Shown one piece after another: positions 1 to 11,667 of a stretch of DNA of 64,000 nucleotides. The position numbers and the translations under genes are program-made. Source of the DNA: Antedon mediterranea (Eukaryota; Echinodermata; Crinoidea; Comatulida; Antedonidae); the NCBI RefSeq assembly GCF_964355755.1, contig NC_092672.1, forward strand, positions 32,670,501-32,734,500, given 5' to 3'. The notes under the pieces were generated by a model. It did not search any database, was not told the DNA's origin, and worked only from the letters and a program-made list of their open reading frames with translations. Every line of letters begins with the position of its first letter. Position 1 is the stretch's first letter.

Positions 1-280
1 AAAGTTGCACAGTTGAATTGTCCTTTTTATCGTTGTTTACCATTAATTTTCAACACATTGTCAGGACTACATTGTTTGGTTCTTATTTGTTCATTTCAAG
101 TACATAGGCCTTTGGACTTAAATACTAAAAACATAACTAAGACTATAACCTAAGATAACTACATATTTCGTCTTTCATAAGCAAAATTGTCTTAAACTAT
201 AAGAAAAGTTTGTGTTTGAAAACATAACTAACAGATAAACTAAAGATAAACATAAATAAATGTTAGTATAAACTTGTTTC

Positions 281-844
281 TTAAACCTTCTTTAGAGTGT
301 GTCCAACATACACTCCTACCTTTAGGCCCAAATCAAAATTGTTCATATCTTGAATAGCCTTCGATGCAGTATCATGGTCTTCGAAGCTTACAAAACCGAA
401 GCCTCTGCTTTTTGAATTTTCATCATGCATCACTTTAGCACTGACGATTTTTCCATATTTATTAAACACTTTCAGTTGATCATCTGTAATATCAATGTTC
501 AAGTGCTTGATATAAATGTTTCTGTAACTCTTTATCTTATCAGCCATGTTGGCATCTCTGGCTTTACTAGGAATCCAATGACCCACATACACTTTTTTGC
601 CATTGAGCAACATGCCGTTGACTTTACTTACAGCCTTTGAGGCATCATCTTCTTTCTCAAATTGAATAAACCCATAGCCTTTTGACTCATTGTTATCATC
701 ACATTGAATCTTACAAGAAAAAATGTTACCAAATTCTGAAAATGTATCATACAGAGCTTTGCTATCAATTGACTTGTCCAGGTTTTTTAATGAAGACGTT
801 TCCCGTGCCAGTACGACGTAAAGTTGGATTACGTTGAGAACCAC
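281..844 (-). pseudogene. Frameshifted PABP-type RRM2-RRM3 tail of gene A
   Basis: This is the downstream continuation of the gene at 829-6798 in another frame. It encodes a poly(A)-binding-protein-type RRM2 (LDKSID, RNP1-like KGYGFIQF) and RRM3 (RNP1-like RGFGFVSF), then stops soon after RRM3, so RRM4 and the MLLE domain of PABPC are absent. The junction with the upstream RRM1 carries two single-base insertions relative to the intact junction inside the same gene near 4850-4880. One is an extra T in the TGGTCTCAACG segment (about 837-842) and the other an extra A in the run at 783-788. As assembled this tail cannot be translated with gene A. Its first 15 or so residues are out-of-frame noise, so the listed methionine is probably not a real start. 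A sequencing or assembly error at these two sites would restore one longer protein. Confidence 0.75.
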
Positions 845-3800
845 ATAATATGGATTGGGCGCCCTTTCATAGCATCAAAGTTCATTGTGTTTAGGGCTCT
901 TTCTGCATCTGCGGCTTTTTGAAAATTTACATACGCGTAGCCAAGGGAACGTCTGGTGAAGGCATCACGACAAACGCGTATGGATAAAATGGGTCCAGCT
1001 GTTGAGAATTTTTCAAAAAGCATAGCTTCTGTAACTTCAGGATTCAAATCTTCAACATATAAAGAGGCAATACAGTAGTTGGACACTTCTTGCGCATTTA
1101 TCATTTTGTTTTGTGGTTTTATTTCTGGTTTTGGCTTTTGAATATCTGACATAGTGGAATACAGTGAGGAACTTGTTGGTGATGCCAGTACTAAAGTAGT
1201 CGACAAAGTTACAGGATGCGTTGGTTTGATTTGTGGTTTTATTTCTGGTTTTTGCTTTGGAATATCTGACATAGTGGAATACAGTGAGGAACTTGTTGGT
1301 GATGCCAGTACTCTGTCCATGTTATAACTTGTTCTATTAGTAGTCGACAAAGTTACAGGATGCGTTGGTTTGATTTGTTGTTTTATTTCAGGTTTTGGCT
1401 TTTGAATATCTGATCTAGTGGAATACAGCGAGGAACTTGTTGGTGATGCCAGTATTCTGTCCATGTTATAACTTGTTCTATTAGTAGTCGACAAAGTTAC
1501 AGGATGCGTTGGTTTGATTTGTGGTTTTATTTCTGGTTTTTGCTTTTGAATATCTGACATAGTGGAATACAGTGAGGAACTTGTTGGTGATACCAGTACT
1601 CTGTCCATGTTAAAACTTGTTCTATTAGTAGTCGACAAAGGTACAGGATGCGTTGGTTTGATTTGTGGTTTTATTTCTGGTTTTTGCTTTGGAATATCTG
1701 ACATAGTGGAATACAGTGAGGAACTTGTTGGTGATGCCAGTACTCTGTCCATGTTATAACTTGTTCTATTAGTAGTCGACAAAGTTACAGGATGCGTTAG
1801 TTTGATTTGTGGTTTTATTTCTGGTTTTGGCTTTTGAATATCTGACATAGTGGAATATAGTGAGGAACTTGTTGGTGATGCCAGTACTCTGTCCATGTTA
1901 TAACTTGTTCTATTAGTAGTCGACAAAGTTACAGGATGCGTTGGTTTGATTTGTGGTTTAATTTCTGGTTTTGGCTTTTGAATATCTGATCTAGTGGAAG
2001 ACAGTGAGGAACTTGTTGGTGGTGCCAGTACTCTGTCCATGTTATAACTTGTTCTATTAGTAGTCGACAAAGTTACAGGATGCGTTGGTTTGATTTGTGG
2101 TTTTATTTCTGGTTTTTGCTTTGGAATATCTGACATAGTGGAATACAGTGAGGAACTTGTTGGTGGTGCCAGTACTCTGTCCATGTTATAAATTGTTCTA
2201 TTAGTAGTCGACAAAGTTACAGGATGCGTTGGTTTGATTTGTTGTTTTATTTCTGGTTTTGGCTTTTGGATATCTGATCTAGTGGAATACAGTGAGGAAC
2301 TTGTTGGTGATGCCAGTATTCTGTCCGTGTTATAACTTGTTCTATTAGTAGTCGAAACAGTTACAGGATGCGTTGGTTTGATTTGTGGTTTTATTTCTGG
2401 TTTTTGCTTTGGAATATCTGACATATTGGAATACAGTGAGGAACTTGTTGGTGATGCCAGTACTCTGTCCATGTTATAACTTGTTCTATTAGTAGTCGAC
2501 AAAGTTACAGGATGCGTTGGTTTGCTTTGTGGTTTTATTTCTAGTTTTTGCTTTCGAATATCTGACATAGTGGAATACAGTGAGGAACTTGTTGGTGATG
2601 CCAGTACTCTGTCCATGTTATAACTTGTTCTATTAGTAGTCGACAAAGTTACAGGATGCGTTGTTTTGATTTGTGGTTTTATTTGTGTTTTTTGTTTTGG
2701 AATATTTGACATAGTGGAATACAGTGAGGAACTTGTTGGTGATGCCAGTACTCTGTCCATGTTATAACTTGTTCTATTAGTAGTCGACAAAGTTACAGGA
2801 TGCGTTGGTTTGATTTGTGGTTTTATTTCTGGTTTTTGCTTTGGAATATCTGACATAGTGGAATACAGTGAGGAACTTGTTGGTGATGCCAGTACTCTGT
2901 CCATGTTATAACTTGTTCTATTAGTAGTCGACAAAGTTACAGGATGCGTTGGTTTGATTTGTGGTTTTATTTCTGGTTTTTGCTTTGGAATATCTGACAT
3001 AGTGGAATACAGTGAGGAACTTGTTGGTGATGCCAGTACTCTGTCCATGTTATAACTTGTTCTATTAGTAGTCGACAAAGTTACAGAATGCGTTAGTTTG
3101 ATTTGTGGTTTTATTTCTGGTTTTGGCTTTTGAATATCTGACATAGTGGAATACAGTGAGGAACTTGTTGGTGATGCCAGTACTCTGTCCATGTTATAAC
3201 CTGTTCTATTAGTAGTCGACAAAGTTACAGGATGCGTTGGTTTGATTTGTGGTTTTATTTCTGGTTTTGGCTTTTGAATATCTGACATAGTGGAATGCAG
3301 TGAGGAACTTGTTGGTGGTGCCAGTACTCTGTCCATGTTATAACTTGTTCTATTAGTAGTCGACAAAGTTACAGGATGCATTGGTTTGATTTGTGGTTTT
3401 ATTTCTGGTTTTTGCTTTGGAATATCTGACATAGTGGAATACAGTGAGGAACTTGTTGGTGATGCCAGTACTCTGTCCATGTTATAACTTGTTCTATTAG
3501 TAGTCGACAAAGTTAAAGGATGCGTTCGTTTGATTTTTTGTTTTATTTCTGGTTTTGGCTTTTGAATATCTGATCTAGTGGAATACAGTGAGGAACTTGT
3601 TGGTGATGCCAGTATTCTGTCCATGTTATAACTTGTTCTATTAGTAGTCGACAAAGTTACAGGATGCGTTGGTTTGATTTGTGGTTTTATTTCTGGTTTT
3701 TGCTTTGGAATATCTGACATAGTGGAATACAGTGAGGAACTTGTTGGTGATGCCAGTACTCTGTCCATGTTATAACTTGTTCTATTAGTAGTCGACAAAG

Positions 3801-6798
3801 TTACAGGATGCGTTGGTTTGCCTTGTGGTTTTATTTCTAGTTTTTGCTTTGGAGTATCTGACATAGTGGAATACAGTGAGGAACTCGTTGGTGATGCCAG
3901 TACTCTGTCCATGTTATAACTTGTTCTAGTAGTCGACAAAGTTACTGGATGCGTTGTTTTGATTTGTGGTTTTATTTGTGTTTTTTGCTTTGGAATATTT
4001 GACATAGTGGAATACAGTGAGGAACTTGTTGGTGATGCCAGTACTCTGTCCATGTTATAACTTGTTCTATTAGTAGTCGACAAAGTTACAGGATGCGTTG
4101 GTTTGATTTGTGGTTTTATTTCTGGTTTTTGCTTTGGAATATCTGACATAGTGGAATACAGTGAGAAACTTGTTGGTGATGCCAGTACTCTGTCCATGTT
4201 ATAACTTGTTCTATTAGTAGCCGACAAAGTTACAGGATGTGTTGGTTTGCTTTGTGGTTTTATTTCTGGTTTTTGTGCTTTAACAACTGACCCAACGGAG
4301 GACATTGAGAAACGTGTTGGTGATGTCATATAGCCTTTGCTATTAGTACTCGACGTGGTTACAAGATGCGTTGTTTTGTTTTGTATTTTTATTTTTGGTT
4401 TTTGTGTTTTCAAAACTGACCCAACGGAGGACATCGAGGAACTTGTTGATGATGTTGTATAACTTTTGCTATTAGTATTCGACGTGGTTACAGGATAATA
4501 AGTTGTTTTACCTTCTGTTTTTTCTGATTTTTGCTTTTCAATACCTGATTGAATAGAATACGCCGAGGACGTTGTGGAACTCTTTATCTTATCAGCTATG
4601 ATGGCATCTCTGGCTTTACGAGGAATCAAATGACCTACATACACTTGTTTGCCACTGAGCAACATGCCGTTGACTATACGTATAGCCTTTGAGGCATCAT
4701 CGTCTTTCTCAAATCGGATAAACCCATAGCTTTTTGATTCATTGTTTTCATCACATAGAATCTTACAAGACAAAATGTTGCCAAATGCTGAAAATGTATC
4801 ATACAGAGCTTTGTTATCAATTGACTTGTCCAAGTTCATAATGAAGACGTATTCCATGCCAGTACGTTGAGACCACGTAATACGGATTGGGCGCCTTTCG
4901 ATAGTATCAAATTTCATTGTGTTTAGGGCTCTTTCTGCATCTGCGACTTTTTGAAAATTGACATGTGCGTAGCCAAGCGAACGTCTGGTGATGGCATCAC
5001 GACAAACGCGTACGGATAAAATTGGTCCAGCTGTTGAGAATTTTTCAAAAAGCATAGCTTCTGTAACTTCAGGATTCAAATCTCCAACATATAAAGAGGC
5101 AATAGAGTAGTTGGACACTGCTTGCGCATCTATCATTTTGTTTTGTGGTTTTACCGTTTCAGGTTTTTGCTTTTGAATATCTGATCTAGTGGAATACATT
5201 GAGGAACTTGTTGGTGATGCCAATACTCTGTCCAGATTATAACCTTTGATGTTAGCAGTCGACGTGGTTACAGGATGGGAAGCTGTTTTTCGTTTTTCTG
5301 CTTCAATACGTGGCCCAACAGAATACTTTGTAGAGCTCAACGGTGATGCCAGTACTCTCTCCATGTCATACTCTTTGATATTAACAGTCGACGTGGTTAC
5401 AGGATGGGAAGCGGCTTTTCTTTGTGTTTTTAGTATTGTTGGTTTTTTTTCAATGGAATACACAGAGGAACTTGTTGGTGATGCCAGTGTTCTTTTCCAA
5501 TTAGCAGTCAACATGGCTAGAGGACGGTCTTTTTGTCCACCTGGCTGCTGTAGGCCTACTGTGTTCAACTTATATGTTCTGGAATTTTCTTTTGATTCAA
5601 GTGAAACCCTATCATAACGATCATTGCTTTCAGAAGGGATCACATAACTACTGAATGGTTGCCTTGCAGAAATATTATATTGCTGACTTTTGTGGATGGG
5701 AATTCTCCAATCTCTAGGAGGCTGCGATAGTGTAGGTGATGTGAGCACATTTGTCTTCTGAGGAATGTAGTTCTGGGTTTGGTTAGGTAGTATCGCTTGT
5801 TTTGCACCCAGAAAATTGCCTGAATAATATAAAGCAGAATACTGATTTGTATAGCTGAAATTTCTCCCATCACTGCATGGTGAAACAGGAGGTATCTGAT
5901 GAGTCTTTCGCCATAACATACATTTTACTCGTAGATTACGCTGTGAACTAAATTTAAAATATTTGGATAACTCTTCTGTATGCCATGACTGTTCTGTGTT
6001 GGGCAACCGGTATGAATTTTCTTCACCTCGATCAATGCTGTAAACGTTAACAAATTGTGCCTGTCGAGCAACAGAACTAAAAAATTCCGTATTACCTCCT
6101 TTTGAATTTTCTAAATAGAAAATAAAGGCACCTGGTTTAGCTTGGTTTAGAAGTCTTAGGAGTGTCTGTTGTGAATTCGGTAGTGCCTTTATAGCAGATA
6201 TAAACTTACTACATGTAATCAGATCTGCACTAGCTATGGCTTTTACATGTTCATTGGAAATATATCCTGTAATACCGACTTCAAAGTGAAGATAGCCAAC
6301 TGATATGCTAGATTTTCCACCTAGACTTGATAATAAACAATTAAATGCAATTTTCCAATTGGGATGTCGATCAAAAACAGTTGCACAAATCATAACTTCT
6401 GTATAACCGTTACTATTGAGAAACATCTTAACACCAAACAAGTCTGTTCCAGGTCCTCCACCCAAAGCGCAGACATTAAGACAGCTACGAAGTGAAGTAG
6501 GCCCCAATAGTGTGTCCAAGTATCCCTTGTGATAGAATTGTTGTAGGCTGTTGGTAATACCATGACATAACACGGGGAAATAGAGGAAAACGTAACATGC
6601 TTGGTAAGCAGGATCGTCAAAATCAACATCTCCACGACCATATTTGAGAGACGATCCTGTGTATGAGTTATAAAGTTGTACAATGCAACTAGCCAGTTGA
6701 TCACGACTTTTGTTGGTATACCTTAAAATATCGCGTACTCCATCGTTCGTGAGAAGCAGAACAGGTTTGCCTAGAGGCCAAGTCTGGTAATTATCCAT
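829..6798 (-). CDS. Gene A: methyltransferase-like head fused to PABP-type RRMs and a long 48-aa repeat array
   Basis: Single-exon ORF of 1989 aa. Residues ~1-300 are a class I SAM-methyltransferase-like fold: motif [11 protein letters not shown], an acidic strand-2 end (DRHPNWK) and [13 protein letters not shown] near motif IV. I do not recognise a substrate. Residues ~566-646 are a PABPC-like RRM1 ([13 protein letters not shown]1 LGYAHVNF) and ~650-733 an RRM2 (KSYGFIRF). Residues ~850-1886 are tandem 48-aa repeats rich in Ser, Thr, Pro and Lys (core [18 protein letters not shown]). A second RRM1 (~1900-1985) ends at a frameshift stop. The absence of introns across RRM1-RRM2 suggests the PABP part came from a retrocopied mRNA (inference). 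The start matches gene C ([13 protein letters not shown]). The family has at least four members here; C is closest. SAM binding and RNA binding are predictions from motifs only. Confidence 0.8.
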   Translation of the reverse strand: MDNYQTWPLGKPVLLLTNDGVRDILRYTNKSRDQLASCIVQLYNSYTGSSLKYGRGDVDFDDPAYQACYVFLYFPVLCHGITNSLQQFYHKGYLDTLLGPTSLRSCLNVCALGGGPGTDLFGVKMFLNSNGYTEVMICATVFDRHPNWKIAFNCLLSSLGGKSSISVGYLHFEVGITGYISNEHVKAIASADLITCSKFISAIKALPNSQQTLLRLLNQAKPGAFIFYLENSKGGNTEFFSSVARQAQFVNVYSIDRGEENSYRLPNTEQSWHTEELSKYFKFSSQRNLRVKCMLWRKTHQIPPVSPCSDGRNFSYTNQYSALYYSGNFLGAKQAILPNQTQNYIPQKTNVLTSPTLSQPPRDWRIPIHKSQQYNISARQPFSSYVIPSESNDRYDRVSLESKENSRTYKLNTVGLQQPGGQKDRPLAMLTANWKRTLASPTSSSVYSIEKKPTILKTQRKAASHPVTTSTVNIKEYDMERVLASPLSSTKYSVGPRIEAEKRKTASHPVTTSTANIKGYNLDRVLASPTSSSMYSTRSDIQKQKPETVKPQNKMIDAQAVSNYSIASLYVGDLNPEVTEAMLFEKFSTAGPILSVRVCRDAITRRSLGYAHVNFQKVADAERALNTMKFDTIERRPIRITWSQRTGMEYVFIMNLDKSIDNKALYDTFSAFGNILSCKILCDENNESKSYGFIRFEKDDDASKAIRIVNGMLLSGKQVYVGHLIPRKARDAIIADKIKSSTTSSAYSIQSGIEKQKSEKTEGKTTYYPVTTSNTNSKSYTTSSTSSSMSSVGSVLKTQKPKIKIQNKTTHLVTTSSTNSKGYMTSPTRFSMSSVGSVVKAQKPEIKPQSKPTHPVTLSATNRTSYNMDRVLASPTSFSLYSTMSDIPKQKPEIKPQIKPTHPVTLSTTNRTSYNMDRVLASPTSSSLYSTMSNIPKQKTQIKPQIKTTHPVTLSTTRTSYNMDRVLASPTSSSLYSTMSDTPKQKLEIKPQGKPTHPVTLSTTNRTSYNMDRVLASPTSSSLYSTMSDIPKQKPEIKPQIKPTHPVTLSTTNRTSYNMDRILASPTSSSLYSTRSDIQKPKPEIKQKIKRTHPLTLSTTNRTSYNMDRVLASPTSSSLYSTMSDIPKQKPEIKPQIKPMHPVTLSTTNRTSYNMDRVLAPPTSSSLHSTMSDIQKPKPEIKPQIKPTHPVTLSTTNRTGYNMDRVLASPTSSSLYSTMSDIQKPKPEIKPQIKLTHSVTLSTTNRTSYNMDRVLASPTSSSLYSTMSDIPKQKPEIKPQIKPTHPVTLSTTNRTSYNMDRVLASPTSSSLYSTMSDIPKQKPEIKPQIKPTHPVTLSTTNRTSYNMDRVLASPTSSSLYSTMSNIPKQKTQIKPQIKTTHPVTLSTTNRTSYNMDRVLASPTSSSLYSTMSDIRKQKLEIKPQSKPTHPVTLSTTNRTSYNMDRVLASPTSSSLYSNMSDIPKQKPEIKPQIKPTHPVTVSTTNRTSYNTDRILASPTSSSLYSTRSDIQKPKPEIKQQIKPTHPVTLSTTNRTIYNMDRVLAPPTSSSLYSTMSDIPKQKPEIKPQIKPTHPVTLSTTNRTSYNMDRVLAPPTSSSLSSTRSDIQKPKPEIKPQIKPTHPVTLSTTNRTSYNMDRVLASPTSSSLYSTMSDIQKPKPEIKPQIKLTHPVTLSTTNRTSYNMDRVLASPTSSSLYSTMSDIPKQKPEIKPQIKPTHPVPLSTTNRTSFNMDRVLVSPTSSSLYSTMSDIQKQKPEIKPQIKPTHPVTLSTTNRTSYNMDRILASPTSSSLYSTRSDIQKPKPEIKQQIKPTHPVTLSTTNRTSYNMDRVLASPTSSSLYSTMSDIPKQKPEIKPQIKPTHPVTLSTTLVLASPTSSSLYSTMSDIQKPKPEIKPQNKMINAQEVSNYCIASLYVEDLNPEVTEAMLFEKFSTAGPILSIRVCRDAFTRRSLGYAYVNFQKAADAERALNTMNFDAMKGRPIHIMWFST
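1140..4260 (-). repeat. 144-bp coding minisatellite inside gene A (about 21 units)
   Basis: Tandem repeats with a 144-bp period (48 codons) stay in frame through the array. Each unit encodes a block such as [18 protein letters not shown] followed by a Lys/Pro-rich part such as [14 protein letters not shown]. Units differ by scattered substitutions and at least one in-frame loss (near 3920, where Asn is missing from the NRT motif). More diverged relatives of the unit extend upstream to about 5490. Long-period, in-frame arrays like this vary readily in copy number by unequal exchange. Confidence 0.92.
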
Positions 6799-7340
6799 TC
6801 TTTAAGTGGTAGGCCTATTATGTAATAAGCTTGGTACTGGTTCATGAAAGATGTGTAATAATATGATGAATAACTAACGTTTAGAAAAACATATTATTTT
6901 TCAATATTCGGAATTTCCAAATTTTATTTAATAATATCAAATCTGGAATTTCCAAACATTCGTCATATTGATTTTGGTATTGATTTTTGGAAGTCTTAGC
7001 AACAAGTTAGCCATTCATGTGATCATTAAAAATGATTCACTAAAAAACTAAACAATTATTCACTAAAATGATCCATATGACGCGATCGATACTAGCAGAC
7101 AAATCGGCAGTAAACATTTAGAATTTAAAGGCTGCTTAAAAAAAACATTACAAGTAAAAAGAATTGTAAATGACAAAATGGGTTAGTTCTTAGAATTATA
7201 TTATATTGATCATGTGACTGTCCTTTTCAAAAGGTAGGTATGATTCTGATTGGTTGATCTCCATAAAACGAAACAATAAATACACACAATGTATGATTAT
7301 ATAGCTACAGACCAAAGAGTATAGAAGCTTCGATTTCAAT
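6799..7340. other. 5' flank of gene A, paralogous to the flank of gene C
   Basis: No gene seen. The stretch contains words shared with 24782-25230 upstream of gene C, for example GCGATCGATAC followed by AATCGGCAGTAAACATT, and GGTCATGTGACTGTCC versus the near-identical word near 25080. This shows that the duplicated unit includes the promoter region. It ends at the transposon starting at 7341. Confidence 0.6.
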
Positions 7341-8970
7341 GGTCGTGTTTATACAACACCCTAAATTTGAACACGGCTTAAATTTTTAGCGTGTTGTTCG
7401 GACCGAGGTCAACCCACCTTAACGTTTGCTGTTATACTAGAAATCACGATACCGTGTTGTACCGGAAGTTTCATCAACACGCAGTGCATGCTAGTATAAA
7501 AGGTCAAATCGTTGATCGCTTGAATTGAATTGTTGGCTGGGTTGTTGTCAACAAATCATCGTCGCCTCCTCGCTGTCCGATGTATTCGCGCGGTTTTTAC
7601 CATTTTCATTATTGTATTCGTTCACGTTTGCATTGTTGTTTATTTTGTTGTCGGTTCATTTAAATTAATAAAAGTTATTTTAAGGGTTTCATTGTTTCAT
7701 CTATACACTATGGAAGAAGATGCCATTTTTGCGATGTTATTTTTTATTCTGTTTGGAGTGGGAAACGATAGTCTATAGAGGCCTACTACCACTACGAGTT
7801 GGCCCTACCAGGCTAGGCGTAAGACGTGGTAGGATATGGAACGCCGTTTACGCAACATTTCGATGATATGAATTTTATGACGCGATATGTGAATGAAATG
7901 CATCGATATGAATTGAATGGCGTGATATATGAATGAAATGTTTTGAATTGAATGCTTTGAATTGAATGTTTTGAATGAAATGTTTTGAATGAAATGTTTT
8001 GAATTGAATGTTTTGAATAAAATGTTTTGAATGAAATGTTTTGAATGAAATGTTTTGAATGAAATGTTTTGAATGAAATGTTTTGAATGAAATGTTTGAA
8101 TTGAATTGAAAAGTCAAACTATTGGCGGCGTATGTCATTCCCGCTCGCGATTTTTTTTCAACCTCTTAATAGGCCTAAGCATGGGTACCCTCATCTCCTT
8201 TCAACGCTGTCATCAATATGAATCCTTTACAGAGACTCCCTAACAGACCTGAAACATTGGAATACATATTTCCGAACCCAGGTCTGTTAGGATTCTCTGT
8301 AAAGGCAGCGTGGAAGAAAGGAGATGAGGGTACCCAGGCTTAGGCCTAAGAGGTTGAGAAAATAATCGCGAGCGAGAATGACATACGCCACCAATAGTTT
8401 GACTTTTCAATTCAATTCAAACATTTCATTCAAAACATTTCATTCAAAACATTTCATTTAAAACATTTCATTCAAAACATTTCATTCAAAACATTTCATT
8501 CAAAACATTTCATTCAAAACATTTCATTCAAAACATTTCATTCAAAATATTCAATTCAAAGCATTCAATTCAAAACATTTCATTCATATATCGCACCATT
8601 TAATTCATATCGATGCATTTCATTCACATATCGCTTCATAAAATTCATATCATCGAAATGTTGCGTAAACGGCGTTCCATAGTAGGAGGATGATTGCTGG
8701 CAGCGAAGCAGCAATAAATGGGCCCAATCTTGTTAGACGTCGCATGACATGATTGATATTACGACCTGTTTTAACGAGAGGTCAAAATATACCCTGAGGA
8801 CACTTCCAACACGGTAACGGCGACCGGGAATCCACCAAATTTTAGGATTCAGCCAAGTAGCCTTTTTTGCAATTAAAATCTCATTACACGGAATCTCTTT
8901 GTTTTTATACAACACACTTCTCGTAGGCGTGTAGAATATGCGTGTAATAGCGTGTTGTATAAACGCGCCC
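7341..8970. mobile_element. Non-autonomous DNA transposon with 20-bp TIRs and AAT duplication (PIF/Harbinger-like)
   Basis: The left end reads GGTCGTGTTTATACAACACC and the right end, reverse-complemented, GGGCGCGTTTATACAACACG. The element is flanked on both sides by AAT (7338-7340 and 8971-8973), a 3-bp target duplication. Three-base duplications and GGGCG-type ends are usual in PIF/Harbinger elements, but I see no transposase. A short plus ORF at 7530-7778 is hydrophobic and unconvincing. The corresponding place in the paralogous unit near 25220 lacks the insertion, so it landed after the gene A/B to C/D duplication. A foldback element at 7836-8680 is nested inside. Confidence 0.6.
7836..8680. 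mobile_element. Foldback element with inverted 14-bp tandem-repeat arms, copy 1
   Basis: A near-perfect long palindrome. The outer ends read TATGGAACGCCGTTTACGCA and its inverse. Each arm then holds an array of a 14-bp unit (ATGTTTTGAATGAA on the left, its complement on the right), a second inverted block containing GGGTACCCTCATCTCCTTT, and a short centre. No coding capacity. A second copy lies at 29487-30510. Tandem repeats within inverted arms are the classic structure of foldback transposons. Confidence 0.8.
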
Positions 8971-8978
8971 AATGACAA

Positions 8979-10068
8979 ATCGATTGATGTCGTCTGTCGT
9001 CATCCGGACTAAGGCTATCAAATAGCATTGCCTGGACCAGAGAAGGTTATCAAATAGCCTTGCCTGGACCAGGGACGACTATTAAATAGCCTTGCCTGGA
9101 CCAGGGAATTGTGAAATGTGTAATTACACTCTTCCCTGTCTGGACCTATAGAAACCATCAAAACTGTGCAGAGGTGGGGAGCGAGGAAACACCTCGCTAT
9201 ATCCGCCGTGCACACAGTGAATACATGACGTAGTATGGAATGGCTAGACAAGATATTGATTTGAACTCAAATAGGCCTACTTATAAATCAGCATAGAATA
9301 AATAAAAGGCCGACTATTCAAGGCTACGCTTCACTTGAAGCCGAGGGGTGTACCCTTTCAACGTTTAGAATAAACATCGCCCAGTTCTAAAGCAATCTTT
9401 TGAACCATATACAGTGTGTGGTTAGGCCTATTATAGTTTTCTTTTATGATTTGAATACTGCAATTGAAAACTTTTAGGGGAATTCTTCTACAAAATCTAT
9501 TAACACGATGAGTTTTCTTCTTCATCACTGTCAATGGAGTCGCACTATAATCATCTCAATCAAAGAGAGGGTTCCGTGTTCGAATCTCGGTTGGATGGCT
9601 TTATCTCATTTTCACAGATTTCCTCGTCTTTACCTTTTCACTAATTAATTTTCAGTATATTTGTGTATGTTTGTAATGCCTGTACATTTTTACTTATAAT
9701 GTATAGGCCTAATCTACCGATTCTTATCTGAATCATGCATATTTAAATATTTACTTAACATAATATTATTAAATATATTTGTTCTTTCACTTATACTGTA
9801 CATTTAATATTAAAACACTCAAAGTTCAAAACCTATATGATTTTTCATACACTAGTAAATTACATAGAAAAGTAAAATTGTACAATTTCGTGATACATTT
9901 ATATATATAATATAATAATTAACTTGGTACAAATACAAATTTTAACTAAAGAGGAGCACAGCTGACATTTCGGGGTGCCTCCCATCCCATTTTCGTGTAC
10001 AGTCATTTTTAATATCTGCTACGCAATTTCTTTGATGAATGATGCCGCATTATTTAAAATAAATCAAG
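8979..10068. other. Intergenic DNA between genes B and A, paralogous to 25230-26760
   Basis: No gene seen. It includes short direct repeats of a word like CCTTGCCTGGACCAG (9020-9110). It also has a block (about 9240-9900) that recurs once near 25380-26050 and again near 26075-26560. A tRNA B-box-like sequence (GTTCGAATCTCGG, near 9578) lies in this repeated block, but no A box is visible, so it is at most a tRNA-derived SINE relic. The 3' flank of gene B, just below 10069, is conserved with that of gene D. Confidence 0.55.
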
Positions 10069-11667
10069 TTACAGCAAAATACATGGGCATGTGGTGGAAC
10101 GGTGTTGAGATTCTGTTCTTTGACTTCTTTGTGATTCTGCTCTTTGGTGACTTCGATCTTCTTGACTCTGATCTGAATCTGAATCTAGATAACATGTCAC
10201 ATAATGGTTAGGTAATTGTCTTTGCTCTTGCAGTTGTTGTATTTGAGCTTGCAGTTGTTGTTGGCTTTGAGCTTGCAGTTGTTGTTGTCTTTGCGCTTGC
10301 AGTTGTTGTTGTCTTTGCGCTTGCAGTTGTTGTTGTCTTTGTTTTTGCAGTTGTTGTTGTCTTTGAGCTTGCATTTGTTGTTGTCTTTGAGCTTGCAGCT
10401 GTTGTTGTCTTTGAGCTTGCAATTGTTGTTGTCTTTGAGCTTGCAGTTGTTGTTGTCTTTGAGCTTGCAATTGTTGTTGTCTTTGAGCTTGCAGTTGTTG
10501 TTGTCTTTGAGCTTGTAGTTTTTGTTGTCTTTGCGATTGCAGTTTTTCTCTCTGTGCTTGTAACTGTTGTTGTCTTTGCGCTTTCAATCTGGTTTCTCTT
10601 TGCGCTTCATAGTTTGTTGAAGCAATCGGTACACTATCATAGAATCGACCACTGTTTTCTGTTATTGTAACAACATGATGGTCAGATGTTTGCCTTCTAG
10701 ATTTTGATATCGATGACTCATGTCCATGTCCTGTATAGTTTAAATTTCTCGCATCACTGCGTGATGAATAGTTTGCAGTAGGCATCTGTCCAATCTTTCG
10801 CCATAACATACATTTTATTCGTAGATTACGCTGTGAACTGAAGTCAAACAATTGGGACAACTCTTTTATCTGCCAAGATTGTTCTGCCATGGGCAGCTGA
10901 TACGGATTATCCTCACCTCGATCAATAGTAGCAACCTCAACAAAGTTTGCCTGCCTAGCAACAGAACTAAAAAACTCTGTATTACCACCTTTTGAATTTT
11001 CCAAATAGAATAAGTAGGCACCTGATTTAGCATGGCTTAGTAAATCTTTAAGTGTATGTCGTGCATTTCGTAGTACTCGTATAGCTGATATAAACTTGCT
11101 ACATGTGATCAGATCTGCTTTGGCTATGGCTTTAAGATGTTCAGATGCAACACGTCTACTAATGGCTTCAAAATGAAGATAATCAGCTGATAACTGTGGT
11201 TGCTGATCTAGGCTTGCTAGTAAGCATTCAAAAGCAACATCCCAGCTGGAATGTCTATCAAGAACAGTCGCAGTAATCCGAATATCTTCATAACCTCTAC
11301 TGTTGAGAAACATCCTGACACCAAACAAGTCTGTACCGGGTCCTCCGCCCAAAGCGCAGATATTAAGACAGCCGCGGATTGAAACTCTTTCTAATAGCAT
11401 GTTTAAATGCATGTCAACGTAGAATTGCTGTAGACTGTCGAAGATACCATAGCATAAGGCGGGAAAATAGAGAAACACATAACAGGCTTGGTACGCAGGA
11501 TCGTCAAAATCTACATCTCCGTCACCTTGATAAAGCGATGAGGGTTTATAACAGTCGACAAGTTCCTGCATGCATTCGGTCAGTTCGTCATGCCTGTCGG
11601 TGTACAGTAATATTCTATGGACCCCTTGCTTCATGAGAAGCAGAACAGGTTGTCCAAATCTTTCCAT
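10069..11667 (-). CDS. Gene B: methyltransferase-like protein with Gln-rich repeats and C-terminal CaaX box (CILL)
   Basis: Single-exon ORF of 532 aa. Residues ~1-300 are the same methyltransferase-like head as gene A ([42 protein letters not shown]). Residues ~360-485 are an octapeptide array of the type QRQQQLQA, probably a coiled or extended rod. The charged tail ends in CPCILL. By CaaX rules a terminal leucine favours geranylgeranylation, and the cysteine two residues upstream of the CaaX cysteine could be palmitoylated; both are predictions. Gene D (27664-28878) shares the head, the terminal hexapeptide and the first bases of the 3' flank (CTGTAACTTGATTTATTTTA in sense orientation), so the CaaX ending is not accidental. 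The likely location is the cytosolic face of a membrane. Substrate unknown. Confidence 0.85.
   Translation of the reverse strand: MERFGQPVLLLMKQGVHRILLYTDRHDELTECMQELVDCYKPSSLYQGDGDVDFDDPAYQACYVFLYFPALCYGIFDSLQQFYVDMHLNMLLERVSIRGCLNICALGGGPGTDLFGVRMFLNSRGYEDIRITATVLDRHSSWDVAFECLLASLDQQPQLSADYLHFEAISRRVASEHLKAIAKADLITCSKFISAIRVLRNARHTLKDLLSHAKSGAYLFYLENSKGGNTEFFSSVARQANFVEVATIDRGEDNPYQLPMAEQSWQIKELSQLFDFSSQRNLRIKCMLWRKIGQMPTANYSSRSDARNLNYTGHGHESSISKSRRQTSDHHVVTITENSGRFYDSVPIASTNYEAQRETRLKAQRQQQLQAQREKLQSQRQQKLQAQRQQQLQAQRQQQLQAQRQQQLQAQRQQQLQAQRQQQLQAQRQQQMQAQRQQQLQKQRQQQLQAQRQQQLQAQRQQQLQAQSQQQLQAQIQQLQEQRQLPNHYVTCYLDSDSDQSQEDRSHQRAESQRSQRTESQHRSTTCPCILL
10216..10600 (-). repeat. 24-bp coding repeat of gene B (Gln-rich octapeptide)
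   Basis: About 13-15 in-frame units of 24 bp encode QRQQQLQA variants (for example QRQQQLQK and QSQQQLQA). Gene D has only one or two such units, so the array expanded after the B/D split and explains most of the length difference (532 versus 404 aa). The plus-strand ORF here (LSLQLLL repeats) is only the antisense reading. Confidence 0.9.

Noticed and set aside
1140-4260. CRISPR-like or satellite array
   Set aside because: The repeats are 144 bp, contiguous without spacers and in frame with a 1989-aa ORF.
7530-7778. Hydrophobic 82-aa ORF as a transposase start or gene
   Set aside because: No conserved motif, no continuation, and it lies inside a short non-autonomous transposon.
7875-8138. 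Ser/Lys/Phe-rich repeat ORFs in the foldback arms (also 30048-30296)
   Set aside because: They are translations of a 14-bp tandem repeat inside inverted transposon arms, with no evidence of a gene.
10216-10518. Plus-strand Leu-rich repeat ORF
   Set aside because: Antisense reading of the Gln-rich coding repeat of gene B.
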